From W11650 sp041844915 (GTDB lineage: Bacteria; Bacillota; Clostridia; Lachnospirales; Vallitaleaceae), in NCBI GenBank assembly GCA_041844915.1, contig JBGZBY010000008.1, forward strand, positions 1 to 10,515: a DNA stretch of 10,515 nucleotides. The letters are read 5' to 3'. Position 1 is the first letter of the stretch, and each line of letters begins with the position of its first letter. Positions 1-5,130 of the stretch are shown here, piece after piece. The notes beneath the pieces were generated by a model, which was not told the DNA's origin, did not search any database, and saw only the letters and a list, made by a program, of their open reading frames with translations. The position numbers and the translations under genes are program-made.

Positions 1-79
1 CCTCTCCTTCATTTTACTAGAAATCCATTTTTATTACAATAGTATTTTAGCAAAAAGAAAAGGGGAAGTCGTCCTCTAG

Positions 80-116
80 TTGTGGAATCAGATTAGAATT
101 GAATTAAAAATCAGAA
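80..116. repeat. direct repeat, copy A
   Basis: This segment starts TTGTGGAATC and shares 20 of its first 21 bases with copy B at 293-329, about 213 bp away. Beyond that core the likeness continues through an ATTAAAA block, and a CGCAC(AC)CCT motif lies further right in both copies (about 126-133 and 339-347). The copies have diverged, which suggests an old duplication or two insertions of a small element. Confidence 0.6.
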
Positions 117-214
117 GTCCCAACCGCACCCTCCATAATTCTTAATTTATCGTATTTTCAAGGCGTGCGTAGGGGTTTGCCACGGCGACTAATTCGCCAA
201 CACCGAGAGGCAGA

Positions 215-231
215 AAATCCCGCAGGGATTT
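215..231. repeat. small hairpin AAATCCC-GCA-GGGATTT
   Basis: A perfect 7-bp stem closes a GCA triloop. A hairpin of the same layout, with AAATGC and GCATTT arms and the same GCA loop, occurs at 666-680. Neither has a T-run, so they are not typical terminators. They may be parts of a repeated intergenic element; function unknown. Confidence 0.45.
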
Positions 232-292
232 GCGTTCGACAGCAAAGAGAAAGAGCGATTAAAAGAAAGATGAAGAAGGGGCAAACCGCAAT

Positions 293-329
293 TTGTGGAA
301 TCGGATTAGAATTTCATTAAAATTTAGAA
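293..329. repeat. direct repeat, copy B
   Basis: This is the second copy of the repeat at 80-116, in the same orientation. The first 21 bases differ at one position (A to G in GGAATCRGATT), and the following A/T-rich part is more diverged. Confidence 0.6.
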
Positions 330-402
330 ATTCTTATCGCACACCCTACGAACTAGAATCTATAGGGAAATGCCTCGCAGCACTGTCTTGCAGCCCAACT
401 TA

Positions 403-487
403 ATCATCCCTTTTGGAAGGCGCGTGAAACTTGCGCCCTACGCCTACGGTCGCTTCAGACAACGGACGGCCTTCCAAAAGGGATGAT
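403..487. repeat. 19-bp perfect inverted repeat, 47-nt loop
   Basis: Arm 403-421 (ATCATCCCTTTTGGAAGGC) is exactly complementary to 469-487. The 47-nt loop is GC-rich and encodes nothing recognisable. There is no T-run directly after either arm, so a simple terminator is unlikely. The layout resembles a small palindromic intergenic element or a terminal-repeat remnant. Twelve bases of one arm (CCTTCCAAAAGG) recur in the tandem repeats near 4019-4030, which may hint at a common repeat family in this genome. Confidence 0.6.
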
Positions 488-665
488 GGGACTTGGGGTG
501 CGGACGGGACGGTGGTGGCGATTTTATATGAATGGGTGTTGGGGGGGTGAGAAAGGATAGAAAGGATCTCGCAAAGCGTACAAATACAAAGGAATACGGC
601 TGCGGAGTAGGTATATTCTTTTTGCGGTGCTTCGCCGACAAAATCGCAAGTGCGGAAAGCACGGC

Positions 666-680
666 AAATGCGCAGCATTT
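666..680. repeat. small hairpin AAATGC-GCA-GCATTT
   Basis: A 6-bp stem closes a GCA triloop, the same architecture as 215-231. It sits in a segment (about 626-690) with further imperfect self-complementarity: GTGCTT at 628-633 can pair with AAGCAC at 656-661. Function unknown. Confidence 0.35.
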
Positions 681-708
681 CGTCTGGCAGCGGAACATGG
701 CAACAACC

Positions 709-748
709 AAAAAGCATCGCTCCAAAGTATTTCAGAACGATGCTTTTT
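709..748 (-). terminator. rho-independent terminator after the chimeric LacI/Rpn gene
   Basis: AAAAAGCATCG (709-719) and CGATGCTTTTT (738-748) form a perfect 11-bp stem with an 18-nt loop. Read on the minus strand, the descending arm ends in a T-run, 20 bp beyond the stop codon of the gene at 768-1442. Because the ascending arm is A-rich, the structure could also work on the plus strand. Confidence 0.75.
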
Positions 749-767
749 CTTGTTTGTAGTTTATAGC

Positions 768-1442
768 TTATAGCTCCGCGATTTCTTCGGCGGTGAGACC
801 AGTGATTTCCTGAATCAGGGAAATATCCAATGCCCTAGCTTTCATATTTAGGGCGGTTTGGATTGTTGCCTCCTGCTTTCCTGCCATGCGACCAAGGGCT
901 TCTCCTTCTGCACGGCCGATGCGGATACCCTCCTCTATGCCTTTCTGCTCTCTCCATGCCATCTCGGAATTATAATCCCTCTCATATTTCATCGCCGCCT
1001 GATAGCGCATTCTCTCCTGCTTATCCAGATGAAATTCCTCCATCAGCCGATTCGCCTTTTCCAGTGTCGCATGTCCCTTTGCCATCGCTTCTCGCACCTC
1101 GCTTTCCTGCGTCCGTATGAAAATTAACCATCTCTCTAACAGACTAAGCCCTTCCGGACAGATTGTTCCTTGCTCTACACTGCCCTGCGCTCCTCGTCCT
1201 TCCTTCGGCAGCACTCTTGTTAAATCCAAAAAAATCTGCCAGTCTGCAACGTCGATCGTTATTTTTTTATTTTCCAGAGCATGCCAGTTGCGCGGTGAGA
1301 TGTACTTCAGTTCATGCGCCGTCTGGAAGATTTTCATGCGTACCTCCGGATTGATCACCATGCTCTCATCCCTGTTTAATACCCTTGATACCGTCATCGG
1401 GGATACTCCCGCCATATTTGCTACGTCTTTTATGGTAGCTAT
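768..1442 (-). pseudogene. chimeric remnant: LacI-type HTH joined to C-terminal half of an Rpn/PD-(D/E)XK transposase
   Basis: The open frame runs 215 residues from an ATG at 1415, but the coding signal extends nine codons upstream to 1442 and reads ATIKDVANMAGVSPMTVSRV, a complete LacI-family helix-turn-helix. The codon in the start position is ATA, with a GAGGA-like ribosome binding site ahead of it, so the original ATG seems lost. Using M1 at 1415 would remove the first HTH helix. After about residue 60 there is no LacI sugar-binding domain. Instead comes the C-terminal part of Rpn-family transposase nucleases: LLERWLIFI near 92-100, a charged helical stretch, EEGIRIGRAEGEALGRMAGK at 161-180, and the end motif ISLIQEITGLTAEEIAEL. 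The PD-(D/E)XK catalytic half is absent. Inference: a decayed fusion that may be non-functional, or a DNA-binding protein without effector domain if expressed from ATA or M1. Confidence 0.65.
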
Positions 1443-1487
1443 CTCATTTCCTCTTCTTTCAAAAAGTTTGTTTGTCTGAACATTTTT

Positions 1488-1513
1488 TTAGTAAATATTT
1501 AGCAATTATTTTA
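1488..1513 (-). promoter_or_regulatory. LacI/GalR-like operator beside a candidate -10 box of the chimeric gene
   Basis: The 18-mer at 1488-1505 (TTAGTAAATATTTAGCAA) is an imperfect palindrome around a perfect TAAATATTTA core. This resembles the AT-rich operators of GalR-type LacI-family regulators. A candidate -10 box, TAAAAT on the minus strand, lies at 1508-1513, directly upstream of the operator. The -35 region 17-18 bp further upstream is poor. Position just after the -10 suits repression, so autoregulation by the ancestral LacI protein is a reasonable inference. Confidence 0.4.
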
Positions 1514-1533
1514 CCACAAAAACATTTTAAAAG

Positions 1534-1585
1534 AAAAAGCTCCGTCTTTATTTCCCCACAAAATTTGGCGTAATTCTAGCTTTTT
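1534..1585 (-). terminator. probable terminator of the flavodoxin gene
   Basis: AAAAAGCT (1578-1585 read on minus, covering the last codons and stop) pairs perfectly with AGCTTTTT (1534-1541), and a further T-rich tail follows. The inner 36 nt is not well paired, so the hairpin is long-looped. It lies exactly where the folA-corA-flavodoxin unit would end. Confidence 0.5.
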
Positions 1586-2049
1586 ATCCAGTTATTGCCT
1601 ATCAGCCAGCTTTCCACGTCCTCCGGATCATAGCTGGCGGACAAGCATAGCCCCGGCAGAACCTCCGAATCTGGGCATTCTCTTTTGATATCCTCCTCCA
1701 TACTTCCAAATCCGCCGCCGCCATGTGTGCAAAAAGGCACCAGTCTTTTACCGCTCAAATCAACGGTCTGCAAAAAGGTCAGCACCGGCGGAGCAAAGGT
1801 TTCCAGCCAATTGGGCGAGCCAATAAAAATAGTATCATATTCCGATACCTCCTCGCCTCCTGACGCCAGCTTCGGGCCATAGCCTCGCTGCATTTCCTGA
1901 CGCACCTCCTTTACTGCCGTATGATAGGTCAGCGAATAGGGCTTTAGCGGAATCAGCTCTCTTTCTTCCCCGTGCGTCAGCTCGGCAATCAGCTTTGCCA
2001 ACTCCTTGGTAATCCCCGAATACGAGTAATACACCACCAATGTTTTCAA
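1576..2049 (-). CDS. short flavodoxin (FMN-binding)
   Basis: A 157-residue flavodoxin-fold protein, a small cytoplasmic electron carrier binding FMN. The N-terminal strand and phosphate loop read MKTLVVYYSYSGITKELA (loop about residues 8-14). The isoalloxazine-side loops are GSPNWLET (77-84) and THGGGGFGSMEEDI (108-121). The length and these motifs fit the Flavodoxin_4-type family seen in Clostridia, often annotated as flavodoxin or NADPH-quinone-reductase-like. I chose the TTG at 2049: AAGGAG ends 8 nt upstream of it, whereas the alternative GTG at 2058 overlaps that ribosome binding site. It lies 104 bp downstream of corA with no clear promoter between, so it is probably the last gene of the folA unit. 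Redox partner is not evident. Confidence 0.85.
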   Translation of the reverse strand: MKTLVVYYSYSGITKELAKLIAELTHGEERELIPLKPYSLTYHTAVKEVRQEMQRGYGPKLASGGEEVSEYDTIFIGSPNWLETFAPPVLTFLQTVDLSGKRLVPFCTHGGGGFGSMEEDIKRECPDSEVLPGLCLSASYDPEDVESWLIGNNWIKS

Positions 2050-2111
2050 AATAAACACTCCTTTTTTTCTTTCTGCTTTTTGTTTCCCTTTAGCAATATG
2101 ATTTGCTTATC

Positions 2112-2134
2112 AGGCAGGATCTATCACCCTGCCT
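2112..2134 (-). terminator. hairpin after corA, possibly an attenuator
   Basis: AGGCAGG (2112-2118) and CCTGCCT (2128-2134) form a perfect 7-bp stem with a 9-nt loop, 20 bp beyond the corA stop. No T-run follows on the minus strand, so it is at best a weak terminator. It may instead stabilise the upstream mRNA end or separate corA from the flavodoxin. Confidence 0.35.
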
Positions 2135-2153
2135 CTTTCTCCAACCCATGGAT

Positions 2154-3107
2154 TTAAAACATATCCTTCTTATATAAATACGCCGCTACGGCACCGGTTA
2201 CACCGATTGTCAGCAGAACCACAATCCAAAAGCCCTGCGGATTGTCCTGAAACGGCACCGGCACATTCATGCCCCAAATGCCGGACATAATCGTCGGCAC
2301 GGAAAAAACAATTGTAATTGCCGCCAGCCATTTCATAACGATATTCAAATTATTGGAAATCACTGAAGAAAAGGCATCTATCGTACCACCCAAAATATTA
2401 TTGTAGAGATTTGCCATCTCCATCGCCTGCCGATTCTCAATGATGACATCCTCCAATAGCTCCTCATCCTCCGGATAGGTCTTAATCGGCTTGGAGCGAA
2501 GCAGCTTTTCCAACACCAGCTCATTGCTTTTGAGCGAGGTTGAAAAGTAAACCAGCGATTTTTCAATTCCAACCAGCTGAATCAGCTCACTGTTGCGATA
2601 GCTCTTATGCAGCTCCTTTTCTACCTGCGTCGTAATCCGGTCAATCTGGCGAAGATAACGCAAATACAAAGTAGAGGTTCGATACAGAATTTGATACAAA
2701 AACCTTGTCCGCTTATTGGTGCTGAAATCCTTTACCTTGCAGGAAATAAAATCCTGCAAAACCAAGCTTTCCCGCAAGCAGACCGTTACGATATAGTCGT
2801 CGCCCATGATAATACCCATGGGCAAGGTCGAGTGTGTTCCTCGATATTTTTCACTGCTGTCAAAATTCTCATAGGGCATGTCAATGACCAGCAGCACCAC
2901 GCCATCCTCCGAATCTAAGCGAACGCTTTCTTCTTCGTCCAGCGCCGCCCGCAGATAATCATCCGGTATCCCCAATTTATTTTCCAGCTCGGTGATCTCC
3001 TCCAGCGTCGGAGCAATCACGTCAATCCAAGTGCCTCTTTCCAAAGTATTTAATTCTTCCAATTTTTTATGAGGACCATCTCCATAGGTTCGATATACAT
3101 GATACAT
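2154..3107 (-). CDS. corA: CorA-family magnesium/cobalt transporter
   Basis: A 317-residue CorA-type divalent cation channel of the cytoplasmic membrane, moving Mg2+ (in some members Co2+ or Ni2+) and acting as a homopentamer. The N-terminal two thirds is the soluble funnel domain, ending in a long helical region. The C-terminus has two membrane segments: about 258-279 (ITIVFSVPTIMSGIWGMN) and about 291-311 (GFWIVVLLTIGVTGAVAAYL), followed by the short basic tail YKKDMF. The signature GMN sits at 279-281 with the usual downstream VP. The frame stays open to 3209, overlapping folA, but I chose the ATG at 3107 because AAGGAG lies 9 nt upstream and the length then fits the family (E. coli CorA 316). 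It follows folA by 62 bp and probably shares its transcript. Confidence 0.9.
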   Translation of the reverse strand: MYHVYRTYGDGPHKKLEELNTLERGTWIDVIAPTLEEITELENKLGIPDDYLRAALDEEESVRLDSEDGVVLLVIDMPYENFDSSEKYRGTHSTLPMGIIMGDDYIVTVCLRESLVLQDFISCKVKDFSTNKRTRFLYQILYRTSTLYLRYLRQIDRITTQVEKELHKSYRNSELIQLVGIEKSLVYFSTSLKSNELVLEKLLRSKPIKTYPEDEELLEDVIIENRQAMEMANLYNNILGGTIDAFSSVISNNLNIVMKWLAAITIVFSVPTIMSGIWGMNVPVPFQDNPQGFWIVVLLTIGVTGAVAAYLYKKDMF

Positions 3108-3169
3108 TCCCGTTAACTCCTTCTTGCTCTCGTCATTTTCAGAAGCCTTTAAGCAAAGCCTCCTGAAAA

Positions 3170-3679
3170 CTATTTTTGCTGTTTTGGTGAGCGACAATAC
3201 GTTATCCACTCATATTCGTATCCATTTTCCTCCTGTCTTTCGCTGCGAAAAATTTCCTGCCACTCGGCATTTTTCTCAATATTTTCAATAAAGCGATCTG
3301 CACCAAAGCAATGATAGATCTTCGTTAAATAGCCCATCCGGCAATACGGCATAAAAAGCTGATAAATCTCCGCCCCGCCGCAAACAAAGACTTTTTCCAG
3401 CGGAATGTCCTTCGCTTGTAGCCATATCAGCACTTCATCCACAGAATGAAGCACGACCGCTCCCTCACAGCAGTAATCCCTCGCCCTAGTCAGCACGATG
3501 GTCGTTCGATTTGGCAGAGGCTTTTTTTTTGGCAAGCTCTCCAGCGTTTTTCGCCCCATAATCACCACTTTGTCCAAGGTTTTTTCCTTAAAAAATTGTA
3601 AATCCCTCGGTAATCTTGCCAGCAAATCACCGTTTTTGGCAATCCCATAATCCATATCGGCAGCTACGATAAAAACCAT
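3170..3679 (-). CDS. folA: dihydrofolate reductase
   Basis: A 169-residue dihydrofolate reductase, reducing dihydrofolate to tetrahydrofolate with NADPH in the cytoplasm. Visible family signs: IVAADMDYGIAKNGD at 4-18, the catalytic acid D26 in LPRDLQFFK (E. coli D27), NADPH-binding MGRKT (41-45), NRTTIVLTR (57-65) and CGGAEIY (100-106). The usual active-site Pro-Trp (E. coli P21-W22) is replaced by Leu-Ala (L20-A21), in the stretch LLARLPRD; related LLxRxP variants are, as I recall, common in Clostridia, so this is a subtype rather than damage. The start ATG has GGAG 7 nt upstream. A promoter and structured leader precede it, and corA follows. Antifolate binding may differ because of the missing Trp, which is inference. 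Confidence 0.93.
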   Translation of the reverse strand: MVFIVAADMDYGIAKNGDLLARLPRDLQFFKEKTLDKVVIMGRKTLESLPKKKPLPNRTTIVLTRARDYCCEGAVVLHSVDEVLIWLQAKDIPLEKVFVCGGAEIYQLFMPYCRMGYLTKIYHCFGADRFIENIEKNAEWQEIFRSERQEENGYEYEWITYCRSPKQQK

Positions 3680-3708
3680 TTCTGTTCTCCCTTTGTCCGT
3701 TTCATGTC

Positions 3709-3765
3709 GGCATATTCCTCTTATCTCGCCTCATGCCCTCGGCAAGACAAGGCCTCAAATATGCC
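3709..3765 (-). promoter_or_regulatory. structured 5' leader of folA
   Basis: In the leader between the predicted start of transcription (about 3823) and folA, GGCATATT (3758-3765 read on minus) pairs with AATATGCC (3709-3716). An inner stem pairs CTTGTCTTGCC (3741-3751) with GGCGAGATAAG (3720-3730) over 11 positions including two G-U wobbles, closing a 10-nt loop. The hairpin ends roughly 17 nt upstream of the ribosome binding site and has no U-run, so it is not a terminator. It does not match a riboswitch class I recognise. A 12-bp palindrome GGCTGCGCAGCC lies further upstream at 3789-3800. Confidence 0.45.
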
Positions 3766-3829
3766 TTAATTAACACACCTTCTCCATCGGCTGCGCAGCC
3801 CCTTCCATCCGCGCGCTTTTTCTTGCTTT

Positions 3830-3866
3830 AGTATAATGTTTTTTACAGGGAAAGTCAATATTGACT
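3830..3866 (-). promoter_or_regulatory. sigma-A type promoter for folA with palindrome over the -35 box
   Basis: On the minus strand the -35 box TTGACT (3853-3858) and the -10 box TATACT (3830-3835) are separated by exactly 17 bp, each one base from consensus. A perfect 14-bp palindrome AGTCAATATTGACT (3853-3866) covers the -35 box and may be an operator. The leader to folA is about 144 nt. Confidence 0.75.
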
Positions 3867-3888
3867 GTAGCTCCGCTTATCGCTCCTC

Positions 3889-4089
3889 CCAAAAGCTTTT
3901 GCCGCTCCGTACCGACCGCAAATCGCAAAGATACTCATCAGTGCCTTTCCCTTTCCAAAAGACTTTCACCGCTCCCGTACCGACCACAAATCGCAAAGAT
4001 ATTCGTCAGCGCTTTTCCCCTTCCAAAAGGCTTTCACCGCTCCCGTACCGGCCGCAAATCGCAAAGACATTCGTCAGGGGCTTTTTTTC
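3889..4089. repeat. three tandem copies of a 66-68 bp repeat
   Basis: Copies begin with CCAAAAG at 3889, 3955 and 4023. All three contain the identical core CAAATCGCAAAGA, preceded by CCGTACCGRCC and followed by TCRTCAG. Copies 2 and 3 are closest; copy 1, next to the folA promoter, is most diverged. Unit length is not a multiple of three throughout (66, 68), and the plus-strand frames across it have stops or low complexity, so it is unlikely to be coding. The outer edge of copy 3 runs directly into the intron remnant. Function unknown; an interspersed non-coding repeat is the simplest reading. Confidence 0.75.
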
Positions 4090-4586
4090 TTGTGTTCCGC
4101 ACTATCTCTTTGTGAGCAGCCGCCATTGCTGATGTTTTCTGCATTCCGGCGCGCATTCCTCCTTTCGCGGTCGTACTATGGACTCCTACTGATTCGACTC
4201 TTCCCTTCTCGGGTACTATAGCCTCTGCTGACTTCTGCGCGTTCAACGATATCTCATGACACCGGTTATCCCTTTCGGGACGTGCCGCGCAGATCTCCCC
4301 GGATACCACACGTTTCTTTCCCTCCATCTACCTGCCATATCTATTACACATGATTCCGTGTAATTATTGGGCTTCGACTTGTGTGGCAGTCTTACCCTCA
4401 TACGTAACCTCGTATATGGTTTCTGTTCGTCAGGCCAGAGGTTTGCCCGTAGTTAGTCTTTTCCTACATCCGGCTTCCTTCAGACCTCCATCTCGCGATA
4501 GACACCCTTGCCTTCGGCTATACCCTTCCCACTGCCGGATGGATTCGAGACTTTCACCCGGTAGAAAACGCCCATGCTGGGCAAAC
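4090..4586 (-). mobile_element. truncated group IIC intron (5' domains I-III), RT mostly lost
   Basis: Read on minus from 4586, the sequence begins GTTTGCCCAGCATGGGCG, close to the start of bacterial group IIC introns such as the Oceanobacillus iheyensis intron (GTGTGCCCGGCATGGGTG). Further matching segments are GGCAAGGGTGTC, GTCTGAAGGAAGC, CAGGTAGATGGAGGGAAAG, ATCCGGGGAGATCTG and CAGAAGTCAGCAGAGGC with TATAGTACCC, in the correct order for domains I to III. After about 4156 a possible start of the intron-encoded protein (MRAGMQKTSAMAAAHKEIV) runs only some 22 codons before the tandem repeats begin. No domain V or VI and no reverse transcriptase motifs are present, so the element cannot splice or move by itself. 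It sits directly behind the lysC terminator, the known target type of this class. The third base is T where GTGYG is usual. A 97-codon frame at 4034-4327 is translated intron RNA, not a gene. Confidence 0.85.
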
Positions 4587-4634
4587 AAAAAGGATATCTC
4601 CCAAGGTTCTAAAAAGACCTTGGAAAATATCCTT
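4587..4634 (-). terminator. lysC rho-independent terminator and group IIC intron target
   Basis: The arms AAGGATATTTTCCAAGGT (4617-4634 read on minus) and ACCTTGGGAGATATCCTT (4590-4607) pair over 18 positions with two G-U wobbles, with a 9-nt loop and a run of five Ts (4587-4591). It starts 16 bp after the lysC stop. The intron remnant begins at the base right after the T-run, as expected for insertion of a group IIC intron at a terminator. Confidence 0.93.
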
Positions 4635-4650
4635 CTTGGATTTTGGGGGA

Positions 4651-5130
4651 TTATTTTTCGCCACGGAAGAACGCCTGATGAATTGCCGTTACCGCTTTCT
4701 TTTCATCCTCGGCATTGACCAGCACCGAAATCTTGATTTCACTGGTCGAGATCATATTGATGTTGACGCCCGCATCGTAAAGAGCCTCAAACATTTTCGA
4801 CGCTACGCCTGCATTGGCAGCCATTCCGGCGCCGACCACCGACACCTTGGCAATATTGTCCTCCGCCTCAATTTTTTCAAAACCAATCGTAGCTTGATGC
4901 TCTTGCAAAAGCTTGATAACCTCATCCTTGTCCTTTTTTTCCACGGTGAAGGAAATATCCTTTTTATCCGCTCTGCCGATAGATTGCAAAATAATATCGA
5001 CATTGATATTGTTCCTTGCCAGCAGCGAAAAAATCTCATATGCCTTTCCCGGCTCATCCTTAATATTTGATACTGCCAGCCGGCAAACATTGGAATCGCT
5101 TGCCACACCGCTGATTAACATTCTTTCCAC
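4651..5130 (-). CDS. predicted in-frame LysC beta subunit (internal start)
   Basis: Inside lysC a full Shine-Dalgarno AAGGAGG (5139-5145) lies 8 nt ahead of an in-frame GTG at 5130, codon 245. Translation from it would give a 159-residue protein of just the two ACT domains. In Bacillus subtilis, aspartokinase II is known to be made from alpha and beta chains, the beta (about 163 residues) starting inside the same gene at nearly the same place. Sequence shows the site; that it is used here is inference. Confidence 0.6.
   Translation of the reverse strand: MERMLISGVASDSNVCRLAVSNIKDEPGKAYEIFSLLARNNINVDIILQSIGRADKKDISFTVEKKDKDEVIKLLQEHQATIGFEKIEAEDNIAKVSVVGAGMAANAGVASKMFEALYDAGVNINMISTSEIKISVLVNAEDEKKAVTAIHQAFFRGEK

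Larger units (their letters stand above)
1..767. other. gene-free region with decayed repeats
   Basis: No reading frame here looks like a real protein: the open frames on both strands are short, overlap each other and have biased composition. What can be seen is a pair of diverged direct repeats (80-116 and 293-329), a perfect 19-bp inverted repeat (403-421 with 469-487), two small hairpins of the form AAAT..GCA..ATTT (215-231 and 666-680), and the terminator at 709-748. The G-rich stretch around 485-545 is compositionally unlike the genes. The most likely reading is intergenic DNA holding remnants of repetitive or mobile elements. A plus-strand frame at 532-759 (75 codons) overlaps hairpins and has no recognisable domain, so it is not called. 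Confidence 0.6.

Noticed and set aside
400..759. Overlapping open frames on both strands (60-105 codons).
   Set aside because: Low-complexity composition, overlap with the inverted repeat and hairpins, no convincing ribosome binding sites and no recognisable family.
3108..3209. Longer CorA starting inside folA (351 residues).
   Set aside because: AAGGAG with 9-nt spacing supports the ATG at 3107, and the resulting length fits CorA.
3680..3823. A tetrahydrofolate riboswitch ahead of folA.
   Set aside because: The leader is structured, but I could not match its conserved loops or three-way junction to the THF class.
3889..4089. Possible hammerhead ribozymes: the minus strand of the repeats contains CTGACGA and, further on, GTGAAAG.
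   Set aside because: The bases between CTGANGA and GAAA do not form a proper stem II, and the GAAA box is lost in copy 1 (CAAAAG).
3889..4089. A CRISPR array.
   Set aside because: Only three copies, the whole 66-68 bp unit is similar rather than short identical repeats with unique spacers, and there are no cas genes.
3836..4132. Plus-strand frames with repeating peptides such as LPYRPQIAK.
   Set aside because: They simply reflect the 66-68 bp tandem repeats, with no start signal, no domain, and unit lengths that shift frame.
4034..4327. A 97-codon minus-strand frame beginning MEGKKRVVSGEICAARP.
   Set aside because: It is translated group IIC intron domain I-III RNA that runs on into the tandem repeat. 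Similar false proteins arise from intact introns of this class.
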